A stretch of 64,000 nucleotides of DNA from Cellulosimicrobium sp. CUA-896 (GTDB taxonomy: Bacteria; Actinomycetota; Actinomycetes; Actinomycetales; Cellulomonadaceae), in assembly GCF_001942335.1 (NCBI RefSeq), contig NZ_MKKH01000033.1, positions 98,235 through 162,234 of the forward strand. The letters run 5' to 3'. The position numbers were made by a program, and so were the translations under genes. Below the pieces are notes generated by a model that was given only the letters and a program-made list of their open reading frames with translations, did not search any database and was not told the origin of the DNA. Position 1 is the first letter of the stretch. Every line of letters begins with the position of its first letter. Positions 9,018 through 18,241 of this stretch are shown in pieces.

Positions 9018-10448
9018 GTGACCACACTCGCCGAGCTCGACTGTCAGACGGCTGCCCCGGACGTCGCCGCCGCGCCGGCTCTGCTCCCCGTCGTCGGGAG
9101 CGACACGCTCGTCCCCGTCGTCGACGGGCGCAGCGTGCCGTACGCCAACCTCGACGTCGCCGCGTCCGCGCCCGCCCTGCGCGCGGTGGCGGACCGCGTC
9201 ACCGAGGTCCTACCGCTCTACGCGAGCGTCCACCGCGGCGCCGGTTACCTCTCCCAGGTGTCCACCGCCCTCTACGAGGCCGCCCGCGCGCGCATCGGGG
9301 AGTTCGTCGGCGCGCGCGACGAGGACGTCACCGTCGTCACGCGCAACACGACCGACTCGCTCAACCTGCTCGCCGGCTGCGTGCCGCCGCACCCCGACGG
9401 CACGCCGGGCCGCGTGCTCGTCCTCGACGTCGAGCACCACGCGAACCTCCTGCCGTGGCAGCGCACCGGCGGCGCGACCGTCCTCGCCGGTGGTGCGAGC
9501 GTCGCCGAGACGCTCTCCGGCCTGCGCACCGAGCTCGCCCGGTTCGACTACGCGCTGCTCGCCGTGACGGGGGCGTCGAACGTCACGGGCGAGGCGCTGC
9601 CCCTCGCCGAGGTCGTGCGGCTCGCGCACGACGCCGGGGCGCGGGTCGTGCTCGACGGCGCGCAGCTCGTGCCGCACCGCGGGTTCTCGCTCGCGCAGAC
9701 GGGCGCGGACTACGTCGCCTTCTCCGGCCACAAGACCTACGCGCCCTTCGGTGCAGGGGCGCTCGTCGGCCGCCGCGACTGGCTCGACGCCGGTACGCCG
9801 CACCTCGCGGGCGGCGGCGCCGTGCGCCAGGTGGGGCTCGACGCCACGCAGTGGCAGACGGCGCCCGCCCGGCACGAGGCCGGGTCGCCGAACGTCGTCG
9901 GCGCGGTGGCGCTCGCGGCCGCGTGCGACGCGCTCGCGGCGCTCGACCCCGCCGCGCTCCACGCCCACGAGGCCGCGCTGCGCGCCGCGCTCGTCGACGG
10001 GCTGTCCTCGATCGAGGGCGTGCGGGTCGTCACGGTCTGGCCCGACGCCACCGACCCCGTGGGCGTCGTGACGTTCTCCGTGACCGGTCACGACCCCGGT
10101 CTCGTCGCCGCCTACCTCTCCGCGGAGCACGGCATCGGCGTGCGCGACGGCCGCTTCTGCGCCCACCCGCTGCTCGCGCGCCTCGGCTACGACGCCGGTG
10201 CCATCCGCGCGTCGGTCGGCGTGGGGACGACGGGCGCCGAGGTCGCGCGGCTGGTCGACGCCGTGCGCGCGTACGTCGAGCAGGGGCCGAGTGCGCGGTA
10301 CGCCGTGGTCGACGGCTGCTGGACCGTCGTCGACGACCCGCGCCCCGTCCCCGCCGGGTCCGGGCTCGAGGGCCTCTTCGCGACCGCCGCGGCCGGCTTC
10401 CTCGCCGACGCCGCGGCGTGCGGCCCCGCACCGGACGGACCCGCCTGA
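9018..10448 (+). CDS. Class V aminotransferase fold PLP enzyme (cysteine desulfurase-like)
   Basis: 476-aa member of the NifS/CsdA-like class V family. Seen: RNTTDSLNLLAGCV, the VEHHANLLPW motif, VTGASNVTGEALPL, LDGAQLVPHR and the PLP-lysine motif FSGHKTYAPFGAGALVG. The C-terminal loop VRDGRFCAHPLL carries a Cys where desulfurases have the persulfide Cys, but its surroundings differ from the classical SufS loop. A roughly 45-residue C-terminal extension follows. Start is GTG after GGAGGACCGTGCC. A SAM-IV riboswitch directly upstream links it to methionine supply. The exact substrate (cysteine, selenocysteine or other) cannot be told from sequence. Confidence 0.85.
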   Translation: MTTLAELDCQTAAPDVAAAPALLPVVGSDTLVPVVDGRSVPYANLDVAASAPALRAVADRVTEVLPLYASVHRGAGYLSQVSTALYEAARARIGEFVGARDEDVTVVTRNTTDSLNLLAGCVPPHPDGTPGRVLVLDVEHHANLLPWQRTGGATVLAGGASVAETLSGLRTELARFDYALLAVTGASNVTGEALPLAEVVRLAHDAGARVVLDGAQLVPHRGFSLAQTGADYVAFSGHKTYAPFGAGALVGRRDWLDAGTPHLAGGGAVRQVGLDATQWQTAPARHEAGSPNVVGAVALAAACDALAALDPAALHAHEAALRAALVDGLSSIEGVRVVTVWPDATDPVGVVTFSVTGHDPGLVAAYLSAEHGIGVRDGRFCAHPLLARLGYDAGAIRASVGVGTTGAEVARLVDAVRAYVEQGPSARYAVVDGCWTVVDDPRPVPAGSGLEGLFATAAAGFLADAAACGPAPDGPA

Positions 10449-10461
10449 CCTGACCCAGGAC

Positions 10462-10499
10462 GCGACGAGGGCCCCGCCGCTCGGCGGAGCCCTCGTCGC
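10462..10499 (+). terminator. Hairpin terminator after the class V gene
   Basis: Eleven-base perfect arms GCGACGAGGGC / GCCCTCGTCGC flank an inner GC-rich stem. It lies 14 nt past the stop and between convergent genes (csbD comes from the other side), so it may serve both directions. There is no U-run, as usual in such GC-rich genomes. Confidence 0.7.
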
Positions 10500-10534
10500 T
10501 GTGTCGTGGTGGCCGCCCGGGGCGGCGGCACCGA

Positions 10535-10708
10535 CTACTTCTTGAACGCGTCGCGGACGTCGTCCCCGGCCTGCTTGAAGTTGGCCTTGGTCTGGTCGCC
10601 CTGACCCTCGGCCTCGAGGCGCTCGTCGTCCGTCGCCCTGCCGGTGCCCTCCTTGAGCTTGCCCTTCGCCTCTTCGGCGGCGTGCTCGATCTTGTCTCCG
10701 AGACCCAT
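10535..10708 (-). CDS. CsbD family stress-response protein
   Basis: 57-aa hydrophilic protein starting MGLGDKIEHAAEEAKGKLKE, then a TGDER-like stretch (GRATDDERLEAEGQ) and GDQTKANFKQAGDDVRDAFKK. This is the typical actinobacterial CsbD small protein with Lys/Glu-rich helices, often induced by general stress in other bacteria. The start is the ATG after GGGAGCACCTC. It is too small for domain detail; the family call is from overall sequence pattern. Confidence 0.88.
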   Translation of the reverse strand: MGLGDKIEHAAEEAKGKLKEGTGRATDDERLEAEGQGDQTKANFKQAGDDVRDAFKK

Positions 10709-10797
10709 GAGGTGCTCCCTTCGTCGGTCCCCCGACCGTAGGCTCGGGCTCCCGTTCTCGCACGCCCAGGGCGGCCGGCCGAGCCGGCCGACGACGC

Positions 10798-11892
10798 TCA
10801 GCGACGGGGCGTGACACGCCCCGACAGGTGCAGGCGACCCGTGCGGTCCCACCCCTGGTAGGCGAGGCCCGTGGCAGGGTCGCCCGCGCCGTCGGCCACC
10901 GCGGCCGGGACCTGCCCGACGACGTCCCGCACCTCCGCGGCGACGGCACCCTCCGGGCGGATCGCGACGTCGACCGTGCTCGGCAGGAGCACCGGCTTGG
11001 CGAACGTCACGGTCCAGTCGTACGTCTCGCCGCGCGCCGGACCGGCCTCCGCGAGCGCCCGCGCCGCCGTGTACATGCCGTGCGCGATCGCGCGCGGGAA
11101 GCCGAACGCCTTCGCCCCGAGCGCCGACGTGTGGATGGGGTTCCGATCGCCCGACACCGCGGCGTACGTGCGCCCCGTCCCGGCGCCGAGCGTCCAGCGC
11201 GCGGTCGGCAGCGGCGGCACGAACGCGTCCGTGCCGTTGGTGCTGCCGTTCGCCGACCCGTTCGCGCCGGGGCCGTCCGGCGCCGAGCCGTCGGGCAGGC
11301 GGACACCCTTCGCGAGGTACGTCGACACCCCGCGGTAGGCGAGCGTCGTCGCGGGCAGGCCCGAGCCGGCCGCGCGCTCGTCGTCCGTCCGCTCGACCGA
11401 CACCTCCACCACGAGGTCCACCTGGACGCCGCGCCGGTGCGGGCGCAGGTCCTGCGCCCACGCGCGCACCTCGAGCGCGTCACCGAGGCGCACCGGCCGT
11501 ACGAGCGACGCGGAGTTCGCGAGGTGCACCATGCCGACGAGCGGCAGCGGGAAGTCGCCGCGGACCATGACCGCGGTGGCGAGCGGGAAGCCGAGCACGT
11601 GCAGGTAGCCCGCGGGGAGCGTCCCGCCCGGCACCTCGCCGACGACGTCCGCGTACCGCGCGAGGTGCTCCTCGCTGCCCGGGCCGCCGGGCTCCGCACC
11701 GTTCCCGGTCGGTACGCCCGCGACGCGGTACGTCACCTCGGGGAGCGTGAGGTCGCGCGGACCGCCGCCCGGCAGGCGCGCGGCCGCGGCCATGCGGGCC
11801 GACCCCGCGACGCCCCGCGCGAACAGGCCGCCGAGCCCCGGGATCGTGGGCAGCGTCTCGACGCGCGCGGGGGCGCTGGTCGCGGCCGTCAC
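10798..11892 (-). CDS. MaoC-family (R)-specific enoyl-CoA/ACP hydratase
   Basis: 364-aa double-hotdog hydratase of the HtdX type. The catalytic hydratase motif is in the C-terminal half: [20 protein letters not shown] followed by [13 protein letters not shown], giving the expected Asp and His. The N-terminal half has [21 protein letters not shown]. The start is GTG overlapping the fabG stop (GTGA). Its order with the two-domain FabG and thiolase matches the mycobacterial htdX-fabG4-fadA2 cluster, so a role in (R)-3-hydroxyacyl chemistry is likely. A short Gly/Asn/Ser stretch near residue 215 is probably an interdomain linker. Confidence 0.88.
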   Translation of the reverse strand: MTAATSAPARVETLPTIPGLGGLFARGVAGSARMAAAARLPGGGPRDLTLPEVTYRVAGVPTGNGAEPGGPGSEEHLARYADVVGEVPGGTLPAGYLHVLGFPLATAVMVRGDFPLPLVGMVHLANSASLVRPVRLGDALEVRAWAQDLRPHRRGVQVDLVVEVSVERTDDERAAGSGLPATTLAYRGVSTYLAKGVRLPDGSAPDGPGANGSANGSTNGTDAFVPPLPTARWTLGAGTGRTYAAVSGDRNPIHTSALGAKAFGFPRAIAHGMYTAARALAEAGPARGETYDWTVTFAKPVLLPSTVDVAIRPEGAVAAEVRDVVGQVPAAVADGAGDPATGLAYQGWDRTGRLHLSGRVTPRR

Positions 11893-13475
11893 CGGCCCAC
11901 CAGGTTCTGCCCGCACACGCGCAGCACCTGGCCGTTCACGCCGCCCGCACCGGGCGAGGCGAGGAACGCGATCGCCTCCGCGACGTCCACCGGCTGCCCG
12001 CCCTGCTGCAGCGACGCCACGCGCCGCGCGACCTCACGCTGCACGAACGGGATCGACGCCGTCATGTCCGTCTCGATGAACCCCGGCGCCACGGCGTTCG
12101 CCGTGCCGCCGAGCTCGGCCAGGCGCGACGCGAACGCGCGCGTGTGGCCGATGACGCCCGCCTTCGAGAACGCGTAGTTCGACTGCCCGCGGTTGCCCGC
12201 GATGCCGCTCGTCGACGCGAGCGAGACGATGCGCGGCCGGTCCGAGAACCCGTTCGCGCCGAGCAGGTACTCCGTGATGCGCAGCTGCGCGGCGAGGTTC
12301 ACCGCGATCACCGCGTCCCACTGGTCCGCCGACATGTTGGCGAGCAGCTTGTCGCGCAGGATGCCCGCGTTGTGCACGAGGACGTCGAGCCCGCCGTGCC
12401 GCGACCGCGCGTGCTCGAGGATCCGGGCCCCCGCGTCCTCGGCCGTCACGTCGAGCTGCAGCGCCGTGCCGCGGATCTCGTTCGCGACCCGCGCGAGCGC
12501 CTCGCCCGCCGCCGGCACGTCCACGACGACGACCCGCGCGCGTCGCGCGCCAGCGTCCGGGCGACCTGCGCGCCGATGCCGCGGGCCGCACCGGTGACGA
12601 CGGCGACCTTGCCGTGCAGGGGTCGGTCGGGTCCGTCGCGTCGGTGCCCAGCCCGGCGGGGGAGGCGGCGTCGGTGCTCGGGCTACCATCCGCGCCGCTC
12701 GTTCCTCGCGTCGCTCCCGCCAGGCCCGCCACGCCCTTCGCCTCCGACGCCGCCACCCCCGCCTCGGTGTCCGCGTCGCCCGAGGTGTCCGACGCCGCCG
12801 CCCCCGCCTCGGTGGCCGTGTCGCCCGAGGTGACCGACGACGCAGTCCCGGCTTCCGCGGTCGGCTCGCCCGGGGTCGTGGGTGCGCCGGGGCCGACGCG
12901 CAGGAGCTGGCCGTCGACGAAGGCCGACTTGGCGGAGAGGAAGAACCGGAGCGTCGCGAGCACGGACGTGCTGTCGACGGGGGTGTCGTCGACGAGCTGG
13001 ACGCCGTTGCCGGTGGCGCCGTAGCGGAGCTCCTTCGCGACCGAGCGCAGGAGGCCGTCGACGCCCTCACGGGTCGCGGCGAGCTCGGGGGCGTCGGCGT
13101 CGGACGCGGCGCGCGAGACGGTGACGACGCGGCCGTTCGGCGCGAGGCGGCGCAGGTTGGCCGACAGGCCCATGACGGCGCCCGCGACGTCCTCGGGGCG
13201 CTGCGCCTGGGTGAGCACGACGACGATCGCGCCCCAGCGCGTCGAGTCGTCCGCGTTCTGGCGGACGTCGAGCCCGAACCCGTCGAGCAGGGCGGTGGCG
13301 ACGCGGTCGGCGTCGTCGGGCACGCCGGGCGTGCCGCCGAGGACGAGCACCGGGCCCACGGTGAGCGGGGCGCCTCGCGGTGGCGGCGCAGGACGGCCGG
13401 GCGCGGCAGGCCCAGCTTCTTCGCGAGGGTCTTGGTGAAGCCGGAGTTGACGGCCTTGACGTAGGAGTCGGTCAC
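11889..13475 (-). CDS. High-molecular-weight 3-oxoacyl-ACP reductase (FabG4-like), three frame breaks
   Basis: Two-domain ketoreductase. It starts at GTG 13475 with [20 protein letters not shown], has a flavodoxin-like N-domain ([32 protein letters not shown]), then a C-terminal SDR domain with [16 protein letters not shown], the Asn [12 protein letters not shown], Ser in [12 protein letters not shown] and YAFSKAGV. Three single-base losses must be restored on the minus strand: near 13371 (GAGGCGCC to GAGGGCGCC), near 12620 (C-run) and near 12542 (GACGCGCG to GACGGCGCG). The repaired protein is about 529 aa, longer than the roughly 450 aa of mycobacterial FabG4. The excess is a Thr/Ala/Ser/Asp-rich linker built from a 45-bp repeat between the two domains. 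Confidence 0.85.
   Translation of the reverse strand: MTDSYVKAVNSGFTKTLAKKLGLPRPAVLRRHREAPRSPWARCSSSAARPACPTTPTASPPPCSTGSGSTSARTRTTRRAGARSSSCSPRRSAPRTSRAPSWACRPTCAASRRTAASSPSRAPRPTPTPPSSPRPVRASTASCARSRRSSATAPPATASSSSTTPPSTARPCSRRSGSSSPPSRPSSTASSCASAPAHPRPRASRPRKPGLRRRSPRATRPPRRGRRRRTPRATRTPRRGWRRRRRRAWRAWRERREERAARMVARAPTPPPPPGWAPTRRTRPTPARQGRRRHRCGPRHRRAGRPDAGARRARVVVVDVPAAGEALARVANEIRGTALQLDVTAEDAGARILEHARSRHGGLDVLVHNAGILRDKLLANMSADQWDAVIAVNLAAQLRITEYLLGANGFSDRPRIVSLASTSGIAGNRGQSNYAFSKAGVIGHTRAFASRLAELGGTANAVAPGFIETDMTASIPFVQREVARRVASLQQGGQPVDVAEAIAFLASPGAGGVNGQVLRVCGQNLVGR
12755..12889 (-). repeat. 45-bp tandem repeat inside fabG coding sequence
   Basis: Three consecutive 45-bp units (12755-12799, 12800-12844, 12845-12889). 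The first two are near-identical (shared GCCTCGGTG and TCGCCCGAGGTG); the third is diverged. They stay in frame and encode 15-residue Ser/Thr/Asp/Glu/Ala-rich units such as [14 protein letters not shown] in the linker between the two FabG domains. Confidence 0.85.
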
Positions 13476-13503
13476 GGGTGGTCCTCTCGGTCGTCGGGGC
13501 CGG

Positions 13504-14937
13504 TCAGGCGGGCAGGTCGGCGGCGGGCACGGACTCGAGGATCGCGGCGACGCCGAGGCCCCCGGCCGCGCACACCGAGATGAGTGCACGCGCCGGCTGG
13601 CCCGTCTCGGCCGTCCTGCCGGCCAGGAGCTTGGCAGCCGTCGCGACGATGCGCCCGCCCGTCGCGGCGAACGGGTGCCCCGCCGCGAGCGACGAGCCGT
13701 TGACGTTGAGCCGCGAGCGGTCGATCGAGCCGAGCGGGCCGTCGAGGCCGAGCTCGGTGCGGCAGTACTCGTCGTCCTCCCACGCCGTGAGCGTGGTCAG
13801 GACGGTCGACGCGAACGCCTCGTGGATCTCGTAGAGGTCGAAGTCGCCGAGCTTGAGGCCGTTGCGCGCGAGCAGGCGCGGCACGGCGTGCACGGGCGCC
13901 ATGAGGAGGCCTTCGTGGCCGTGGACGAAGTCGACGGCCGCCGTCTCGGCGTCGACGACCCGCGCGAGCAGCGGCAGGTCGCGCTGCTCGGCCCACTCGC
14001 GCGAGCCGAGCAGGACGGTGGAGGCACCGTCGGTGAGCGGGGTGCTGTTGCCCGCGGTCATCGTGGGTGCTGCGGGCGAGTCCTCCGACCCGGACCCCGC
14101 CAGACGCTTGCCGTACACCGGCTTGAGCGCCGCGAGCTTCTCCATCGACGAGTCCGTGCGCAGGTTCTGGTCGCGCACGAGGCCGCGGTGGGGCGTGACG
14201 AGGTCGTCGAAGAACCCGGACTCCCACGCGGCGGCGAGGTGCTGGTGGCTCGCGAGCGCGACCTCGTCCTGCGCCTCGCGCGAGATGCCCCAGCGCGCCG
14301 TCGTGATCGCCTGGTGCTCGCCCATGGACAGGCCGGTGCGCGGCTCGTCCGTCGCCGGGGTGAGCGGCGCGAGGTCGGCCGGGCGTACCTTCGCGAACGC
14401 CTTGACGCGGGCGCCGATCGTCTTCGCGTGGCTCGCCTCGAGCAGCGCGCGGCGCAGCCCCTCGCTCACGGCGATCGGGGCGTCGGACACGGTGTCCGTG
14501 CCGCCCGCGACACCGGACTCGACCTGGCCGAGCCGGATCTTGTTCGCGACCGTAATCGTCGCCTCCAGGCCCGTCGCGCACGCCTGCTGGAGGTCGTAGG
14601 CCGGGGTCTGCGGCGAGAGCGACGAGCCGAGCACGCTCTCGCGGACGAGGTTGAAGTCGCGCGAGTGCTTGAGCACCGCGCCGCCGACGACCTCGCCCAG
14701 GCGCTCGCCCTGCAGGCCGAACCGTGCGACGAGGCCCTCGAGCGCCGCGGTGAACATCTCCTGGTTGCTCGACCGGGAGTACTTCCCGCCCGCGCGGGCG
14801 AACGGGATGCGGTTGCCGCCGATCACCCACGCGTCCCGGACGCCGGGCCGCTGCTCGACGGGCCCGGTGGAGCCGGCGCTCGTCCGTCGGTCGGTGCTGG
14901 TCGTGCTCGCCGAGCCGTTCGCCGGCGTCTTCCTCAT
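13504..14937 (-). CDS. Acetyl-CoA acyltransferase (thiolase, FadA/FadI type)
   Basis: 477-aa thiolase with both catalytic cysteines. The nucleophile is in [14 protein letters not shown]; the second Cys is in [10 protein letters not shown]. The usual His motifs are IHEAFAST and [19 protein letters not shown]. The start is the ATG at 14937; a GTG at 14943 is possible. The reading frame is intact. It is the first gene of thiolase-fabG-maoC and diverges from tetR-fadE, like mycobacterial fadA2 beside fadE5. It likely catalyses thiolytic or condensing steps in acyl-chain metabolism; the direction of flux cannot be inferred. Confidence 0.9.
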   Translation of the reverse strand: MRKTPANGSASTTSTDRRTSAGSTGPVEQRPGVRDAWVIGGNRIPFARAGGKYSRSSNQEMFTAALEGLVARFGLQGERLGEVVGGAVLKHSRDFNLVRESVLGSSLSPQTPAYDLQQACATGLEATITVANKIRLGQVESGVAGGTDTVSDAPIAVSEGLRRALLEASHAKTIGARVKAFAKVRPADLAPLTPATDEPRTGLSMGEHQAITTARWGISREAQDEVALASHQHLAAAWESGFFDDLVTPHRGLVRDQNLRTDSSMEKLAALKPVYGKRLAGSGSEDSPAAPTMTAGNSTPLTDGASTVLLGSREWAEQRDLPLLARVVDAETAAVDFVHGHEGLLMAPVHAVPRLLARNGLKLGDFDLYEIHEAFASTVLTTLTAWEDDEYCRTELGLDGPLGSIDRSRLNVNGSSLAAGHPFAATGGRIVATAAKLLAGRTAETGQPARALISVCAAGGLGVAAILESVPAADLPA

Positions 14938-15099
14938 GGCCACTGCGCCTCACTCCTCGTCCGCACTCGCTGCGCTGCGTCGTTCGTCGGGTCCGGCCGG
15001 GGGTCCCGGCCGAGACTCGTGGCCGGTGCTCCCGGTCCCGCCTCCAGGCGGCCGGCGAGGGAGCGCCGACCGGGCGGGTGTCCACGACCCACAGTACCT

Positions 15100-15114
15100 G
15101 ATACTCTCGGTATC
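15100..15114. promoter_or_regulatory. Candidate TetR operator in the divergent fadA/tetR promoter
   Basis: GATAC-TCTCG-GTATC, a 5-bp perfect inverted repeat in an AT-richer patch of a very GC-rich region. It overlaps possible -10 boxes in both directions (TATCGT rightward, TACTGT leftward). It lies between the thiolase start and tetR, where an autoregulating TetR protein would bind. Confidence 0.45.
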
Positions 15115-15199
15115 GTGAGTCGGGTCACACGGCCGCGCCCCGCAAGGAGGGCACGGCTCACGGCACCGAGGTGACACCGACGTCGCGACGGAGGACGAC

Positions 15200-16006
15200 G
15201 TGAACGCACACGCGAGCGGCGTGGGCCCGCCCCTGCGGGCCCGCGGCCGCGCCGAGCCGGGGCAGCCGGTCGACGGCCGCTCCACCCGCTGGGACGAGCA
15301 CCGGGCGGCCCGCCGGGCCGAGCTCATCCGTGCCGCGAGCAAGGCGGTGCACCTCCACGGCCCCGGCGTCTCCATGGACGAGATCGCTGCGGCGTCCGGC
15401 ACGTCGAAGTCGATCGTGTACCGCTACTTCGACGACAAGACCGGCCTGCAGGTCGCGCTCGGCGCGGCCGTCGTGGGGCAGATGCACGACGCGCTCACGC
15501 AGGCGGCGGAGACCGCCGAGACGCCCAAGCGTGCGCTGCTCGCGATGGTCGGCGTCTACCTCGAGATGATCGAGAGCTCGCCCAACGTCTACTACTTCGT
15601 CACGCGCACGAGCGCCGTCGCGGGCACGGAGGACTCGGCCGGCCAGGCGCTCGGCGTCGGGACGGGCGGGCCTCGAGCACCGCTCGCCGCGTTCCTCGAC
15701 TCCGTCATCCAGCTCGTCGCCGAGCCGTTCGCCCGCGTCACCGACGTCCCGCCGGCGGACGCTGCGGCGTGGGCGGCGGGCGCCGTCGGCTTCGTGCGGG
15801 GCGCCGGCGAGTGGTGGCTCGCCCACCGTGACGCCCCCGGCACCCCCGACCGCGAGCAGCTCACCGAGCGCGTCGCGTCCTGGCTCTGGTCCGGGCCGGT
15901 CGGCGTGCTCTCCCAGAACCCCGGCGCGAACCCCGTCGCGGCGCGCCACCCCGACTCCGCGACGGCTGCGACCGCGGCCCCGGCACCGACCAAGGAGATC
16001 CCATGA
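15200..16006 (+). CDS. TetR family transcriptional regulator
   Basis: 268-aa regulator. The helix-turn-helix is in residues about 45-85: LIRAASKAVHLHGPGVSMDE then AAASGTSKSIVYRYFDDKTG. The C-terminal ligand domain includes YLEMIESSPNVYYFVTRTS and ends in an Ala/Pro-rich tail. Start is GTG. Its stop overlaps the start of fadE (ATGA), so it is co-transcribed with its probable target. It likely senses acyl-CoA and controls the two divergent operons, as FadR/FasR-type TetR proteins do; the ligand is an inference. Confidence 0.88.
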   Translation: MNAHASGVGPPLRARGRAEPGQPVDGRSTRWDEHRAARRAELIRAASKAVHLHGPGVSMDEIAAASGTSKSIVYRYFDDKTGLQVALGAAVVGQMHDALTQAAETAETPKRALLAMVGVYLEMIESSPNVYYFVTRTSAVAGTEDSAGQALGVGTGGPRAPLAAFLDSVIQLVAEPFARVTDVPPADAAAWAAGAVGFVRGAGEWWLAHRDAPGTPDREQLTERVASWLWSGPVGVLSQNPGANPVAARHPDSATAATAAPAPTKEIP

Positions 16007-18137
16007 CCGCCACGTCCGACCGTCCCGCCACCGCCCGCGGCGCGGACGCCGACAGCACCCCGCGCGACGACGCCCGGGTCGACGTCGCGTCCCTCCAGCA
16101 GGCACTCCTCGGCCGGTGGTCCGAGCTGCGCTCAGCAGCGCGCGCGACCGCGGGGGAGCCGGCGTTCTGGCGCGTCGAGGGCCAGAGCAAGGAGGTTCAC
16201 CGCGAGCACGTGCTGGAGCAGATGCACGGGCTCGTCGAGCGTCGCCAGGTCTGGCGCGCCTACCCCGAGCGGCTCGGCGGCGCCGACGACCCGGGCGGCA
16301 ACCTCGCCGGGTTCGAGGAGCTCGCCGCGGCCGACCCGTCGCTGCAGATCAAGGCGGGCGTCCAGTGGGGGCTGTTCGGTGCGGCGATCCTGCACCTCGG
16401 CACCCCGGAGCAGCAGGACCGTCTGCTGCCGGGCGCGATGGACCTGTCCGTGCCGGGTGCCTTCGCGATGACGGAGACCGGCCACGGGTCCGACGTCGCG
16501 AGCATCGGCACCACGGCGACGTACGACCCGGAGACCGAGGAGTTCGTCGTCCACACCCCGTTCCGCGGGGCGTGGAAGGACTACCTCGCAACGCCGCGGT
16601 GCACGCGACCGCCGCCGTCGTGTTCGCGCAGCTGATCACGAAGAACGTCGACCACGGCGTGCACGCGTTCTACGTGCCGATCCGCGACCCGCAGGGCGAG
16701 CGCGACGAGCAGGGGCGCCTGCCGTTCCTGCCCGGCGTCGGCGGGGAGGACGACGGGCAGAAGGGCGGCCTCAACGGCGTCGACAACGGCCGCCTCCACT
16801 TCGACCACGTGCGCGTGCCGCGGACGGACCTCCTCGCCCGCTACGGGTCGGTCGACGCCGACGGCACGTACTCGAGCCCGATCGACAGCCCCGGGCGCCG
16901 CTTCTTCACGATGCTCGGCTCGCTCGTCCAGGGCCGCGTCTCCCTCGACGGCGCCGCCGTCACCGCGTCGAAGCTCGGCCTGGCGATCGCCGTGCGGTAC
17001 GCGAACGAGCGCCGCCAGTTCACGGGCGCGAGCGCGACCGAGGAGGTCGTGCTCATGGACTACGGCACGCACAAGCGGCGCCTGATCGTCCCCGTCGCGG
17101 AGACCTACGCGGCGCACTTCGCGCACGAGCGGCTGCTCGACCTGTTCCACTCGGTGTTCTCCGGCGACGAGGACACCCCCGAGCAGCGCGAGGACCTCGA
17201 GACCACCGCCGCGGCGCTCAAGGCGACGAGCACCCGGTTCGCGCTCGACGTCCTGCAGGAGACGCGCGAGGCGTGCGGCGGGGCGGGCTTCCTCACGGAG
17301 AACCGCATCACGAGCCTGCGCGCCGACATGGACGTCTACGCGACGTTCGAGGGCGACAACACCGTGCTGCTCCAGCTCGTCGCGAAGCGCCTGCTCGCCG
17401 ACTACGGCAAGCAGTTCAAGGGCATCACCCCGGGCCAGATGGCGCGCGTCGTCGTCGAGCGGGCGGGCGACATGGCGCTGCACCGCACGCCGCTCAAGCG
17501 CGCCGCGCAGGCGCTGTCGGACGCCGGCGACCCGCGCCGCGCGGCGGGCCATCTGCGGGACGCCGAGACGCAGCGCGCGCTGCTCACCGACCGCGTCGAG
17601 ACGATGGTCGCGGACGTCGCGCAGGCCCTGCGGCCCGCGCAGAAGGCGGACCCGGAGACCGCGGCCGACCTGTTCAACGCGCACCAGGTGGAGCTCGTCG
17701 AGGCGGCGCGCGCCCACGCGGAGCTGCTGCGCTGGGAGGCGTTCACTCAGGCGCTCGCGACGATCGAGGACGAGGGCACGCGCGAGGTCCTGACCACCGC
17801 GCGCGACCTGTACGGCCTGAGCCTCGTCGAGCGGCACCTCGCCTGGTACCTGCTCAACGGCCGCCTGTCGTCACAGCGCGCGCGCACGGTGACGAGCTAC
17901 CTCGACCGGCTGATCGACCGCCTGCGCCCGCACGCGCAGGACCTCGTCGACGCGTGGGGCTACGGCCCCGAGCACCTGCGCGCGAAGATCGCGTCGGGCG
18001 CCGAGAAGGAGCGTCAGGACGAGGCGCGCGCCTACTACCGCCGTCTGCGCGCGAGCGGCGACGAGCCGCTCAGCGAGAAGTCGCTGCGCAAGGCGGAGAA
18101 GGCGGCCAAGCGCTCGTCGCTCGCCACGCGCCACTGA
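16003..18137 (+). CDS. Acyl-CoA dehydrogenase/oxidase (FadE), one frame break
   Basis: Flavoprotein that introduces the alpha-beta double bond into acyl-CoA. The N-terminal part contains FAMTETGHGSDVASIGTTATYD, the flavin/substrate motif. The C-terminal part has EACGGAGFLTENRI and ADMDVYATFEGDNTVLLQLV, then an ACOX-type extension (AYYRRLRASGDEPLSEKS). The frame breaks near 16588. Restoring one G (CTCGCAAC to CTCGGCAAC) gives WKDYLGNAAVHATAAVVFAQ and a 711-aa protein. The presence of the oxidase-like C-domain leaves open whether the electron acceptor is ETF or oxygen. It is coupled to tetR. Confidence 0.87.
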
Positions 18138-18146
18138 CGGGTCCGC

Positions 18147-18201
18147 CGAGCACGAGGTTGCTGTCGTTATCCGCCGGAGGACGACAGCAACCTCGTGCTC
18201 G
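18147..18201. terminator. Long perfect inverted repeat between convergent genes
   Basis: Two 21-base arms (18147-18167 and 18181-18201) are perfectly complementary; the 5' arm begins CGAGCACGAGGTTGC. The loop is 13 nt (TATCCGCCGGAGG). It lies 10 nt after fadE and 40 nt before the end of the opposing lipoprotein gene, fitting a bidirectional terminator. The arm length is unusual for one. Confidence 0.65.
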
Positions 18202-18241
18202 ACGGCGAGGAGGTGCGTGGTGGGCGGCGCGCCCCTCCGTG

